From Papio anubis (lineage: Eukaryota; Chordata; Mammalia; Primates; Cercopithecidae): a DNA stretch of 64,000 nt. Below the pieces are notes generated by a model. It made no database searches and was not told the DNA's origin. It was given only the letters and a program-made list of their open reading frames with translations. The position numbers and the translations under genes were made by a program. This document shows positions 11,675-33,038 of the stretch, in pieces. The stretch covers positions 113,017,702 to 113,081,701 of the forward strand of contig NC_044981.1 of NCBI RefSeq assembly GCF_008728515.1. The letters are read 5' to 3'. The number at the start of each line of letters is the position of its first letter. The stretch's first letter is position 1.

Positions 11675-11828
11675 GAGACAGGGTCTCACTGCGTTGCCCA
11701 GACTGGAGTACAGTAAATATTCACAGTGTGCTATATCATAATGCACTAAAGCCTCAAACTCCTGAGTTCCAGTGATCTGCCCCCCTTCCCCCACCAGCTG
11801 AGACTGTAGGTGCACACCCTGTCGGTTT
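11675..11828 (-). mobile_element. Diverged Alu monomer
   Basis: Reverse-orientation half-Alu (GAGACAGGGTCTCACTGCGT... to ...GCACACC) of AluJ/FRAM age; L1 sequence continues on both sides. Confidence 0.7.
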
Positions 11829-11961
11829 TTTATCCATTCTGCCAGTTTGTCTTTTGATGGGAGGGTTTCATCCATTTAAGGTAATTACTGATAAGGAGGG
11901 ACTTCTGTTATTTCAGTTTTTTATATGCCTATCCATCTTTTTCCTTAATTTTCTACATTAG
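11829..11961 (-). mobile_element. L1 ORF2 5' fragment
   Basis: Resembles the equivalent stretch near 7860-7980 (GTTTCATCCATTTAAGG... GTTATTTCAGTTTT), so it belongs to another minus-strand L1. Confidence 0.6.
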
Positions 11962-12266
11962 TGGCCAGGGATGGTGCTTATGCCTGTAATCCTAGCACTT
12001 TGGGAGGCCGAGACAGACAGATTGCCTGAGCTCAGGAGTTCGAGACCAGCATGGACAAGATGGTGAAACCCCTCTCTACTAAAATAGAAAAAATCAACTG
12101 GGCATGGTGGCAGGTGTCTGTAATCCCAGCTACTCAGGAGGCTGAGGCATGAGAATCGCTTGAACCCGGGAGGCAGAGGTTGCAGTGAGCCAAGATTGCA
12201 CCACTGCACCCCAGCCTAGATGACAGCACAAAACTCCGTCTCAAAAAAAAAATAAAAAAAAAAAAA
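11962..12266 (+). mobile_element. Alu
   Basis: Plus-strand Alu; AATTTTCTAC direct repeats flank it. It forms a tail-to-tail inverted pair with the Alu at 12304. Confidence 0.92.
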
Positions 12267-12303
12267 TAATTTTCTACTTACTGTCTTCTTTTGTGTTTAG
12301 TTG

Positions 12304-12604
12304 TTTTTTTTTTTTTTTTCTTGAGATGGAGTTTTGCTCTGTCACCCAGCCTGGAGTGCAGTGGCGCGATCTCAGCTCACTGCAACCTCAGCCTCCCGGG
12401 TTCAAGCGATTCTCCTGCATCAGCCTCCTGCATAGCTGGGATTACAGCCACATGTCAACATACCCAGCTAATTTTTGTATTTTTAGTGGAGACAAGGTTT
12501 CACGATGTTGGTCAGGCTGGTCTCAAACTCTTGACCTCAAGTGATTTGCCCGCCTCGGCCTTCCAAAGTGCTGGGATTATGGGCGTGAGCCACCACACCA
12601 GGCC
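12304..12604 (-). mobile_element. Alu
   Basis: Reverse-orientation Alu flanked by TTTAGTTG repeats; only 37 bp from the plus-strand Alu before it. Confidence 0.92.
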
Positions 12605-12705
12605 ATTTAGTTGATTTTTTGCAGTGAAATGTTTTAATTCCCTTCTCATTTTCTTTTGTGTATATTTGTATATTTTATAGCTGTTTTCTTTATGGTCTCC
12701 ATGTT

Positions 12706-12966
12706 TCTCAGGCCGGAATATGGTGGCAAGATCATAGCTACTTGTAGACTCAAGTTTCTGGGCTCAAGCGATCCTCCCACCTTAGTCTCCTGAGTAGCTG
12801 GGACTACAGGTGTACACCTCCAAGCCTGGCTGATGTTTTCATCTTTTTTGTTGAGACAGGGTCTCACTGTGTTGCCCAGGCTTGTCTCAAACTCCTGGCC
12901 TTAAGCAATCCTTGCATTTCAGCCTCTCAAAGTACTGGGATTACAAGCATGAGCCAACCATGTGTG
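12706..12966 (-). mobile_element. AluJ-like, 3' part missing
   Basis: Diverged reverse Alu lacking its T-run; starts within the right arm and ends at GAGCCAACC. Confidence 0.75.
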
Positions 12967-13340
12967 ACTCACAGAGACTTTAAAAATTCCCCTGTGTGTA
13001 GTTACTTTTGAATTTCCTAGACTTTAAATGTCTGTTTCCCCAAAAGGGAAAAAAGAGAAAAATGAAGGGATGGGGGAAATAAATAAAAGGTCGGTGGCCC
13101 TTTAACTCTCAGGAAGTTGCTTCAGCCTGAGGGGGAAGGGCTTGCAACAGGGGGAGGAGGGGTGCAACCATAGCTGCCCCCCATGACTGCAAGGTCAGAA
13201 GCTGCATTTGGCAATCAAAACACAAATATCCAGTTTTTGGAGGACCGGGTCCTTTTTGACCATCCTGGCTCCTGTGAAATGCCTGCAGACTCCTCCAGGA
13301 ACACGTGTACAGTTGCCCACTAAGGTACTAGGGGCTGAGA
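12967..13340 (-). mobile_element. Old L1-like (5' region) sequence
   Basis: GC-richer sequence (GTGGCCCTTTAACTCTCAGG; GGAGGACCGGGTCC; ACTCCTCCAGGAACACG) that I take as the 5' part of an old L1; assignment is tentative. Confidence 0.4.
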
Positions 13341-13704
13341 AGTTTATTCCGTTTTGTGCTGCTATCACAGAATACCACAGACTGGGTAATTTATAAAGAA
13401 CAGAATTTTTTTCCCTCACTGTTTGGAGGCTAGGAAGTCCAAGATCAGGGCGCGGCCATGTTCAGTTGTTTGGTGAGGGCTGTATCCTCTGGAGTGGAGG
13501 AATACTTTGTTCTCACATGGCTGAAGGAAGAAGGCAGGAAACCCAAATGCTGTCTGATGCCTCTCTATAAGGGCCTTACTCCCATTCATGAGTAAGGAAC
13601 CCTTGTGGCATAATCCCCTCTCAAAGGCCCAGCTTTTAATACTAACACATTAGCTATTGAGTTTCAACACCTTGCTTTTGGAAGGACACATTAAAACCAT
13701 AGCA
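13341..13704 (-). mobile_element. MaLR (MLT1/MST-type) solo LTR
   Basis: Reverse complement of a MaLR LTR: starts CCGTTTTGTGCTGCTATCAC, contains GACTGGGTAATTTATAAA and CTCACATGGC, and ends AAAACCATAGCA. Antisense to KATNA1. Confidence 0.8.
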
Positions 13705-14229
13705 GTAGCTGGGCTGAAATTAACCAAAATTAACCATAATTTGTCATTTACCATCCAGGTTTCCCCCTGGAAGTTGCATTCCTCCCAGTAGACTCCAAAG
13801 TTCCTAAATAGTTGCATCAGACAGATTCTGCGGGTGCAGTTTTTGTTTAGGTGGAGATACAGATTCTTGATGCTTCCTACTCTGCCAGTCTTCCACTATC
13901 CTGTCCCAAGAATGGATTTTTATGTTTATCTTCTATCTTGTCACCTTAATACTATTCTAGAATTGTTCATTCTAGGAGAATTTTTGTAGATTCCTTAGTA
14001 TTTTCTTTGTGGACAATTATGTTATCTGCAAATATTTCTGTATTTTTGGATTTCTATGCCTTTATTTCCTCTTCTTAACTTATTGCATTGGCTAGAACTC
14101 CCAGTACTGTGTCAAATAAGAGTGACAAAGTAGATGTCCTTTCTGTGTTCCTGATTTTAGGAGGAAAGAATTCAGTGTTTCATCATAGAGAGTATAATGT
14201 TAGCTGTAGGTGTTTTTGTAGATGCTCTT

Positions 14230-14451
14230 CTTTTTTTTTTTTTTTTTTTTTTGAGACAGAGTCTCGCTCTGTCGCCCAGGCTGGAGTGCAGTGGCACGAT
14301 CTCCGCTCACTGCAAGCTCCGCCTCCTGGGTTCACGCCATTCTCCTGCCTCAGCCTCCTGAGTAGTTGGGACTACAGGCACCTGCTACCATGCCTGGCTA
14401 ATTTTTTATGTTTTTAGTAGAGACGAGGTTTCACCATGTTAGCCAGGATGG
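14230..14451 (-). mobile_element. 5'-truncated AluY-like element
   Basis: Reverse Alu ending early at the left arm; flanked by TTTTGTAGATGCTCTT (14214-14229) and the same with one change at 14452-14467, so truncation happened at insertion. Confidence 0.9.
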
Positions 14452-14917
14452 TTTTGTAGATACTCTTTATCAGGTTGAGGATATTCCCTTTAAATTCTAT
14501 TTTTCTGAGAGCTTATGTCCTGAATGGGTATTCAGTTTTAGCACATGCTTTTCTGCATTTGTTGCATGATCACACGGGTCTTTTTCTTTAGTCTCTTAAT
14601 ATAGTGGATTATATTAATTAATTTTTGAACATTGAACTAGTCTTATGTCCCTGGAATAATTCTCACTTGATCATGGTATGTAATTCTTTTTATATCTTGC
14701 TGGATTCTATTTGGTAATATTTTGTTAACAGTTTTTGCATCTGTGTATTCATGAATGATACTAGTCTATAGTTTTTGCTTTGTTTTGTTTTTTGGAACTG
14801 TCTTCATCTGATTTCAGCATCAGGGTAATATAGCCTTTTATAAAATGAATTGAGAAATGTTCCTTCTGTGCTCTGGAAGAGTTTGTATAGAATTGATTTA
14901 ATTCTTTAAAAAAAAAC

Positions 14918-15191
14918 TTTTTTTTGAGACAGGGTCTCACTCTGTCACCCAGACTGGAATACAGTGGTATGATCTTGGCTCACTGCAACCTCCTCCTCCT
15001 GGGTTCAAGAGATTCTTGTGCTTCAGCCTCCCGAGTAACTGGGATTACAGATGCTACTTTTTTTGTATTTGTAGTAGAGACAGGGTTTCACCATGTTGGC
15101 CAGGCTGGTCTCGAACTCCTGACCTCAGGTGATCCACCCGCCTTGGCCTCCCAAAGTGCCAGGATTACAGGTGTGACCGCCGCGCCCAGGC
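14918..15191 (-). mobile_element. Alu with internal deletion
   Basis: Reverse Alu lacking the block between GATTACAGATG and TTTTTGTATTTG; TAATTCTTT-type flanks. Confidence 0.88.
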
Positions 15192-15312
15192 TTAATTCTT
15201 TTTTAAATGTTTCTACAATGAAACCACCTGGGCTTGAATATTTCTTTGAAACTATGAATCACCTTCGTTAATAGTTATGGCACTGTTCAGATTATCTTCT
15301 TTTATTGGTGAG

Positions 15313-15437
15313 TTTTGGTAGAGACAGGGTTTCACCATGTTGGCCAGGCTGGTCTTGAACTCCTGACCTCGGGTGATACACCCACCTCAACCTCCCAAAG
15401 TGCTGGGATTATAGGCATGAGCCACCATGTCTAGCCA
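15313..15437 (-). mobile_element. Alu left-arm fragment
   Basis: Only the 5' half of an Alu (GGTAGAGACAGGG... to ...CACCATGTCTAGCC) without a T-run. Confidence 0.8.
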
Positions 15438-15651
15438 TATTCCTTATTCTTTAAGTGCTTGCAGGTCTATAATGATAGCTCCTTTTTCATTCCTGATATC
15501 AGTAATATGTGTTCTCTGTCCTTTTTGCATTGCCGGTATGGCTAGAGGTTTGTCAATTTTTAATGTTTTTAAAAGACTCCTTTGTTTCATTGATTTTTCT
15601 CTATGGTTATTCTGTTTTTAACTTTATTGCTTTTTGCTCTTATCAATATCC

Positions 15652-15955
15652 TTTTCTTTTCTTTTCTTTTTGAGACAGAGTTTCACTCTTGTTGCCCAGG
15701 GTGGAGTGCAATAGCATGATCTCAGCTCACTGCAACCTCCGCCTCCCAGGTTCAAGTGATTCTCCTGCCTCCGCCTCCTGAGTAGCTGAGATTACAGGCC
15801 CCCGCCACCATGCTCAGCTAATTTTTGTGTTTTTAGTACAGCCAGAGTTTCACTGTGTTGGGCAGGCTGGTGTCAAACTCTTGACCTCAGGCTGTCCCTC
15901 CTGCCTTGGCCTCCCAAAGTGCTGAGATTACAGGCATGAGCCACTGCCCCTGGCC
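15652..15955 (-). mobile_element. Alu
   Basis: Reverse Alu; its T-run has become a TTTTC repeat. Confidence 0.9.
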
Positions 15956-16044
15956 TAATATTTTCCTTTTTAGCTTTGAGTTTATTTTGTTCTTTTCTAC
16001 ATTCATGAGGTAAAAGCTTAAATGATTATTTGAGACTTTTTTTT

Positions 16045-16328
16045 TTTCTGAGATGGAATCTTGCTCTGTTGCCCAGGCTGGAGTGCAATGGTGCAGTCTT
16101 GGCTCACTGCAACCACCTTCCAGGTTCAAGCAATTCTCCTCCCTCAGTCTCCTGAGTAGCTGGGACTACAGGAGTGGAACACCATGCCCAGCTAATTTTT
16201 GTATTTTTAGAAGAGACGGGGTTTTGCCATGTTGGCCAGGCTGGTCTCAAATTCCTGACCTCGGGTGATCCACCTGCCTTGGCCTCCCAAAGTGCTGGGA
16301 TTACAGGTGTGAGCCACTGCGCCCCGCC
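16045..16328 (-). mobile_element. Alu
   Basis: Reverse Alu with exact TGAGACTTTTTTTT repeats at 16031-16044 and 16329-16342. Confidence 0.9.
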
Positions 16329-16785
16329 TGAGACTTTTTTTTCTTATCTAATGTATGCATTTAGTGCTGTAAATTGCCCTCTCAGCACTGATTTAACTGT
16401 GTCCCAGAAATTTTGATAAGTTGTATCTTTATTTTCCTTCAGGTCAGTGTGTTCTTTGATAGCCATTGAGACTTCCTCTTTGACCTGGATTATTTAGTAG
16501 CGTGTTGTTTAGTTTCCAATTGTGTGGAGATTTTCTTGTTTTCTTCCTGTTACTGATTTCTAGTTTGAATCTTTTGTGCTTTGAGAATATATTTCGTATA
16601 ATTTCAATTTTTAAAAAACTTGTCTAAGTTTGTTTTTGGCTCAAGATATGGTCTGTTTTGGTATATGTTCTGTGAACACTTGAAAAGAGTGTGTATGTTG
16701 CTGTTGTGAGGTGGAATTTTCTATAAATGTCTGTTGGATCCTTTGGATGGTGGTGTTGCTGAGCTCTATATCCTTGCTGATTTTG

Positions 16786-17396
16786 TTTTTTTTTTTTTGA
16801 GATAGGGTCTGTGTTGCCCAGGCTGGAGTGCAGTGGCACCGATCATAGCTCAGTGTGACCTTGAACTCCTTAGGCTCAAAGGATCTTCCTGACTCAGTCT
16901 CCCAAGTAGCTGGGACTACAGATGTGTGCTACCACACCTGGCTAATTTTTTAATTTTTATTTTGCAGAGACAGGATTTTTTTTTTTTTTTTTTTTTTGAG
17001 ACAGAGTTTCGCTCTTGTTGCCCAGGCTGGAGTACAATGGCGCGATCTCGGCTCACCACAACCTCCGCCTCCCGGGTTCAAGCGATTCTCCTGCCTCAGC
17101 TTCCCAAGTAGCTGGGATTATAGGCATGTGCCACCACACTTGGCTCATTTTGTATTTTTAGTAGAGATGGGGTTTCTCCATGTTGGTCAGGCTGGTCTTG
17201 AACTCTGACCTCAGGTGATCTGCCCACCTCGGCCTCCCAAAGTGCTGGGATTACAGGCGCGAGCCTCCACACCTGGCCGAGACAGGATCTTACTTTATTG
17301 CCCAAGCTGGTCTTGAAGTCTTGGGCTCAAGCAGTCTTGCCACCTTGGCCTCCCAAAGTGCTAAGATTATAAGGCGTGGGCCACCGCACCTGGCCT
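16786..17396 (-). mobile_element. Old Alu (AluJ) split by a younger Alu
   Basis: Right arm at 16786-16976 and left arm at 17279-17396 belong to one reverse AluJ. The gap holds the Alu at 16977-17278, with GAGACAGGAT duplicated on each side (16967-16976, 17279-17288). Confidence 0.9.
16977..17278 (-). mobile_element. Alu nested in AluJ
   Basis: Complete, less diverged reverse Alu; exact 10-bp target duplication copies the host Alu. Confidence 0.92.
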
Positions 17397-18728
17397 GAGT
17401 TTTTTTCTTGAAAAAATCCTTTTTTTTTTTTCTTAAAAAATACTATGCCACTGCTTCCTCTGGCTTGCTTTTCTGAGAAGAAATCTGCTTTCATCCAAAT
17501 TGTTTTTCCCAATAAGCAAGGTGTTGATATTCTTTCATTGCTTTCAATTTTTTCTTTGTCTTTAGTTTTCAGAAATTAAAGTATAATGTGTGTTGGCATG
17601 GAGTCTTGGGGCCTTCTATTTGTTTCTGAGGCTATTTTTCTTCATAATGTTTCAAGTACATTCATAATTACTTATTGAAGCACGTAAAAGGCTTTAAAAT
17701 CTGTCAGGAAACTCTTAACATCGCTGTCATCTTGGTCGTGGCATCTGTTGATTGTCTCTTTTAGTTTGAGATCTTCGTGGTTCTTGGTATGAGGAATTTT
17801 CTGTTGAAACCTGGACATTTTCATATTATATTACGAGACTCTAGATCTTATTTAAACCTGTTTAGCTGACTTTTCCTAACATTGCTCTGGCAGGGAGAAT
17901 AGGGATGCCACCACTGCCAGGTGGGGATGGAAGTTCAGGTTCTCCAGCCAGCCTCTGTCGGCACCTGCCCAGTGGCAGAGGCCTTCTCATTACCCCTGAG
18001 CTGTGGTGGAAGTTCTCCACACGCTCTCCAGAGACACTGTGGTTGGGGAGTGGAAGTCCAGGTTCCCTCTATGATGTCCAGTGACTGTGGCGGGGAGGGG
18101 TGGGAGAGATGAGAACATGCAGGGGCTCTTGTTCATTTCATTCTTGGGAATGAAAGTTTCAGCTTCTTAGTTAGCCTCTGATTCTACCGTGGTGGGGGTT
18201 TGAGGTACGTCATTGTAGGCTTCCAGAGATAGAAAGTGCTAGGCCTTCCACCCTGCCTTTGCTGCCCTGGCTGGGGCTGGGGCCACAAGTCTTTGGTGGT
18301 GCTTGACTGGAGTAGAGTGTTAATTGTCTAAAAGCTCTGTCTTGCTAGACTGCCCCTTTTCTGGTCCTTTGCCCAGAAAGAGCAAGCTTCTGTTGGGGCG
18401 TTTTTGTTTGTTCAAATTGGTATATCCAGGTTGCCGGCTCTTCAGCCCCAAGTCTGGATATTTGAAAGAAAGAAAACCCGGGGAACTCACACCATGTTTG
18501 AGATCCTTAGTGGCTCCGCTGGCTTCTTTGCACCTTTCAGAGTCCTCCTGTGTTTGTGGTATGTATAGTACCCAAGGGTTTTAGCTCTACCTAGCAGAAG
18601 AAATGCTGAAAAGTATGTTCCATCTTCCTAGAAATGAGAACCCAGCTGTCATTTTTAATTAACTCTCTTAATTGAGGGTAATGGGTTTTGTATTTATAAT
18701 TTTGCCAACTTTTAAAAGAACTAGTTTT

Positions 18729-19012
18729 TTTTAGATGGCGTCTCACTCTGTCACCCAGGCTGGAGTGCAGTGGCGTGATCTCGGCTCACTGTAACTTCTG
18801 CCTCCTGGGTTCAAGCAATTCTCCTGCCTCAGCCTCCCGAATAGCTGGGATTACAGGTGTGCGCCATCATGTCTGGCTAATTTTTGTGTTGTTAGTAGAG
18901 ACGGGGTTTTATCATGTTGGCCAGGCTGGTCTCGAACTACTGACCTAAGGTAATCTGCCTGCCTCGGCCTCCCAAAGTGCTGGGATTATAGGCGTGAGCC
19001 ACCAAGCCCAAC
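18729..19012 (-). mobile_element. Alu
   Basis: Reverse Alu with exact 15-bp target repeat AAAAGAACTAGTTTT (18714-18728, 19013-19027). Confidence 0.93.
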
Positions 19013-19174
19013 AAAAGAACTAGTTTTAAACCCAAGGACTTATGTCCTGATTCATCTGTCTATCTGAAACTTTATTTTGAGCGTGAAAAAAGGAGTCTAG
19101 GTCCCTTTGAATCCCTCAACTGTTTTTTTCCACTTCCTACTAGTTACTGTTTTCACTTAGAACAAGTTGTTTGT

Positions 19175-19467
19175 TTTTATTTGAGATGGAGTCTTGTTCT
19201 GTCACCCAGGCTGGAGTGCAGTAGTGCAATCTCAGCTCACTGTAACCTCCGCCTCCTGGGTTCAAGCGATTCTCCGGCCTCAGCCTCTTGAGTAGCTGGG
19301 ACTACAGGTGTGTACCACTATGCCCAGCTAATTTTTTTGTATTTTTAGTAGAGAGGGGATTTCACCATGTTGGCCAGCCTGATCTTGAACTCCTGGCCTC
19401 AAGTGATCCACCCGCCTCAGTCTCTGTAAGTGCTAGAATTATAAGCATGAGCCACTGCACCTGGCCG
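19175..19467 (-). mobile_element. Alu
   Basis: Reverse Alu; flanks GAACAAGTTGTT / GAACAAATTATT suggest a decayed target repeat. Confidence 0.9.
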
Positions 19468-19714
19468 GGAACAAATTATTAGATAGATGTATACCTAAAA
19501 GAAATTGTACTACTTCAACTAATTAAATAAAATCCTACTAAATATGTCAGCATTTGAAATTCCACAGCTTCCTTTGGCTGGCCTATCACAACACTGTTTC
19601 TTTTTTCTGCCAACTTGAATTTGTTTTGCTTTGTCTGCGAACATTCCCTTAGTACTGTGTTCTGTGGGAGAAAAAGAGAAAGAGAAAATGCCTTATATTT
19701 GTATCTTCCCTGGC

Positions 19715-19815
19715 TTACAGCATGTTCCTGATAGTCAGGGACAGTGTCTTCTTTCTGTTCTCCATAGCTGCTAACACAGAACAGATACTTGTTAAATACC
19801 TCTAAATGAATAACA
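19715..19815 (+). mobile_element. L2 3' end relic
   Basis: GATAGTCAGGGACAGTGTCT ... AACAGATACTTGTTAAATAC ... AATGAAT follows the L2 3'-end pattern. The surrounding 19468-19872 shows nothing else. Confidence 0.6.
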
Positions 19816-19872
19816 ACTTTATAAATACTTTGAAGAAAAGATTATCTTCTCTTTTAAATGTTACACAGTTCT

Positions 19873-20172
19873 GGCCAGGTGTGGTGGCTCACGCCTGTAA
19901 TCCCAGCACTTTGGGAGGCTGAGGTGGGTGAATCACCTGAGGTCAGGAGTTCGAGACCAGCCTGGCCAACATGGTGAAACCCCGTCTCTACTAAAAATAT
20001 AAAAAGTTAGCCAGGTGTGGTGGCGCATGCCTGTAATCCCAGGTACTCGGAAGGCTGAGACAGGAGAATTGCTTGAACCTGGGAGGCAGAGGTTGCAGTG
20101 AGCCAAGATCGTGCCACTGTACTCCAGCCTGGGCAACAAGAGTGAAACTCCGTCTCAAAAAAAAAAAAAAAT
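19873..20172 (+). mobile_element. Alu
   Basis: Plus-strand Alu with exact TTACACAGTTC repeats (19861-19871, 20173-20183). Confidence 0.93.
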
Positions 20173-20183
20173 TACACAGTTCC

Positions 20184-20721
20184 TTCCTTGAATCTTTTAA
20201 CGTTAATATTGGAGGCTCAATACACACATTGTGAAATAGATGCTTATTTGGCCATCTAGGTTAACATTTTGAATATCATAAATATTAGTTAAGTCTGGAC
20301 ATTAATAATGGCATTAGCACCAGTTGGCAAAGGAATCATCATGTTATGTGCAAAAAAAATGTTATGGGAATTGGGTAACAATCTTAGTACGACAGAAGAA
20401 ATGTTTATTTACCCTAATGCAGGGCTTCATAAATTTTCTTGGCCTTTAAAATTCTTAAGTATCTTAATTTTTATATAGCATCTCTAGGCCAGGATACCCA
20501 TCCACTTCTGAAAAATACCTATCCATTTATGAAGAAGTTAGGTTCAAACAGTTTGTGTTCTAGCAGTTTAACACCTACTGGGCCCTATTACACAGTTTCT
20601 CAAACTCTGCAGTTGGAATGGACATTCTACCCTCATTCCTTTTCCACATTGATTTTCTCTCTGTACATTTTATCACAGCAACTGCCCAAAACCCAGCTTC
20701 ACAAAAATATGGCATTATTGA
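20184..20721. other. Unique intronic DNA
   Basis: KATNA1 intron sequence with no recognised repeat or exon; AT-rich. Confidence 0.5.
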
Positions 20722-21010
20722 GGCCAGACGGAGTGTCTCACACCTGTAATCCCAGCACTTTGGGAGGCCAAGGTGGGCGGATCACTTGAGGTCAGCAGTT
20801 CGAGACTAGCCTGGCCAATGTTCTGAAACCCCGTCTCTACTAAACATAATTAGCCGGGCGTGGTGGTGCACACCTGTCATCCTACTCAGAAGGCTGAGAC
20901 AGGAGAATTGTTTGAACCCAGGAGGTGGAGGTTGCAGTGAGCCAAGATCACACTACTACACTCTAGCTTGGGCAACAGAGTGAGACTCTATCTCATAAAT
21001 AAATAAATAA
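20722..21010 (+). mobile_element. Alu
   Basis: Plus-strand Alu with exact 11-bp repeat GGCATTATTGA (20711-20721, 21011-21021); small internal deletions; tail is an AAAT repeat. Confidence 0.92.
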
Positions 21011-21334
21011 GGCATTATTGAAGAGGATATAGCAGTCTTACGTAGGAATTGTGAACTACCTTGAGCTAGTAGTTCACACAATGTTCAACAGCTGTTGCTG
21101 TGTTTCTTTCATAAATTTAAAGTATCCCACAGTACCTTGCGAGTTTGCCATTGTGTCCTGGGTATTGAGTACATAGTTTGGGAACTGTGGCCCTAATGAC
21201 TGTCATCACAGAGGGTGAGAGGAATCCCACGTAAGGACTGAGATGTGTCTTTTGGAGGGTAGTGGGAATAATGAAAAGGGATATTTTTAGGAGCATTGAC
21301 GAGGGCCAAGTAGGTGTTTAAAGATTGAGCCATA

Positions 21335-21636
21335 GGCCGGGCGCAGTGGCTCAAGCCTGTAATCCCAGCACTTTGGGAGGCCGAGACGGGCGGATCACGA
21401 GGTCAGGAGATCGAGACCATCCTGGCGAACATGGTGAAACCCCATCTCTACTAAAAAATACAAAAAACTAGCCAGGCGAGTGGCGGGCGCCTATAGTCCC
21501 AGCTACTCGGGAGGCTGAGGCAGGAGAATGGCGTAAACCCGGGAGGCGGAGCTCGCAGTGAGCTGAGATCCGGCCACTGCACTCCAGCCTGGGCGACAGA
21601 GCGAGACTCCATCTCAAAAAAAAAAAAAAAAAAAAA
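21335..21636 (+). mobile_element. AluYR-type Alu (Old World monkey lineage)
   Basis: Begins GGCCGGGCGCAGTGGCTCAA, then GAGACGGGCGGATCACGAGG, AACTAGCCAGGCGAG, GGCGTAAACCCGG and GATCCGGCCACTG. This set of variants is typical of cercopithecid Alus and not of human AluY. Target repeat AAAGATTGAGCCATAG is exact on both sides (21320-21335, 21637-21652). Confidence 0.93.
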
Positions 21637-21896
21637 AAAGATTGAGCCATAGTCTTGGCTAAATAAGCCAAGTCTTTAATCTGATCTCCTCTAAAGGATT
21701 GAAATACATTTTGTGTTCATCTGATATTTGCTTGCGACCACATTTATCTCAGTATTAATTTTTTTATGCTAGCCAGTTCATATGCATGGTCATTTTTATT
21801 TCCCTTTGATACTTTTGATACATCAAACCAATGTTGATATAGAAGGATGACTTACAGTCTTTGATCCTATCCTTGTTATTGTACTATTGTGTTAGC

Positions 21897-22179
21897 TTTT
21901 TTTTTTTTTTTTTGGAGACAGAGTCTCGCTCTGTCACCCAGACTGGAGTGCAATGGCACGATCTTGGCTCACTGCAAGCTCTGCCTCCTGGGTTCATGCC
22001 ATTCTCCTGCCTCAGCCTCCCGAGTAGCTGGGACTACAGGCGTCCGCTACCACGCCCAGCTAATTTTTTGTATTTTTAGTAGAGACGGGGTTTCACCGTG
22101 TTAACCAGGATGGTCTCGATCCACCTGCCTCGGCCTCCCAAAGTGCTGGGATTACAGGCATGAGCTACCACGCCCAGCC
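21897..22179 (-). mobile_element. AluY-like
   Basis: Reverse Alu, lightly diverged, with a short deletion after GGATGGTCTCGATCC; ends about 110 bp upstream of the first KATNA1 exon seen here. Flanks TGTGTTAGCTTTT / TGTATTAGCTTTT. Confidence 0.9.
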
Positions 22180-22289
22180 AAATGATGTATTAGCTTTTTA
22201 AAGGATGTCACTTGAGTCCAATCTGTGTTTCTGACTCACAGAAACAAAATAAATGAATCAAAAGCTCTTGTTTTTTTATCTTGATGTAG

Positions 22290-32407
<10,118 letters not shown>

Positions 32408-32575
32408 ATTCTCACATGTAAATTGTGAGAAATGTGCCTTAAGTGTTTGAATATTAAATGCAGTAATTCATTGCACTGAGTGCTATATTTTTTTTAACTT
32501 TCATAATGGTAAGATTTTTTTTAAACCCTTATGATTCTGAATAAAGGCAATATTTTTAAGCTGAAAATTTGTTTT
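32408..32575 (+). terminator. KATNA1: KATNA1 3' UTR and poly(A) signal
   Basis: A short AT-rich 3' UTR follows the stop. Canonical AATAAA lies at 32540-32545 (TCTGAATAAAGGC), with a T-rich downstream element from about 32580, so cleavage is inferred near 32560-32575. An ATTAAA variant at about 32453 could give a shorter form. Confidence 0.75.
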
Positions 32576-33017
32576 ACTTTAGCATTACTAGATTTCTATT
32601 TCACTGACCACAAATGTTACAACACAAATGTTACTTAGCTTGGAAAGCTGTCTTTTCTTTTTTATCTTTGCTTTTTCTATTTTTTTCAAGACTGTGTTTC
32701 TTCCAACTGAACTGGCCATTCATATTGGGATTAGCCAACAGACCATAAGACAGACATCAATCTTGGCTCTTGTTTGAAACCAACAGCTACAGTGGCAGAC
32801 CACCACCTGTCTTGATTCAGGGCCTAGGAAAGCTGTCTTTATATGCACTTCTAACTTGGCATCTTCTCTCCCACTGTTTGCTGCTGTCACTCCTTCTAGG
32901 GAGGAAAAAATTGGCTGTAGCTCCAGTTAAACTTTACCCATTGCCTCTGGGTGCCTGTGGATAACTGAAAATCCCTGAACATTTTTACACAGTAGCTAAT
33001 TAAAGCATGAGCCAAGC

Positions 33018-33038
33018 CCATAACACCTGGTGTTATGG
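33018..33038. repeat. Perfect 10-bp inverted repeat
   Basis: CCATAACACC, one central T, then GGTGTTATGG. It lies about 450 bp after the KATNA1 poly(A) signal. Confidence 0.85.

Larger units (their letters stand above)
13705..18711 (-). mobile_element. Second long minus-strand L1 remnant
   Basis: Parallels the first L1: TTATCTGCAAATATTTCTG (about 14020) and TGCATTGGCTAGAACT match the reverse-transcriptase zone. GTGTCCCAGAAATTTTGATA (about 16400) and the stretch to 17880 lie further 5'. 17880-18590 has GC-richer repeated blocks (GGATGGAAGTTCAGGTTCTC and GAGTGGAAGTCCAGGTTCCC, about 120 bp apart) that may be its 5' UTR. It is interrupted by Alus at 14230, 14918, 15313, 15652, 16045 and 16786. 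Confidence 0.65.

Noticed and set aside
1..22289. Search for the missing N-terminal KATNA1 exons (MIT domain, residues 1-167)
   Set aside because: No peptide of that region is found in any frame; the stretch is L1/Alu intron, so these exons must lie before the window.
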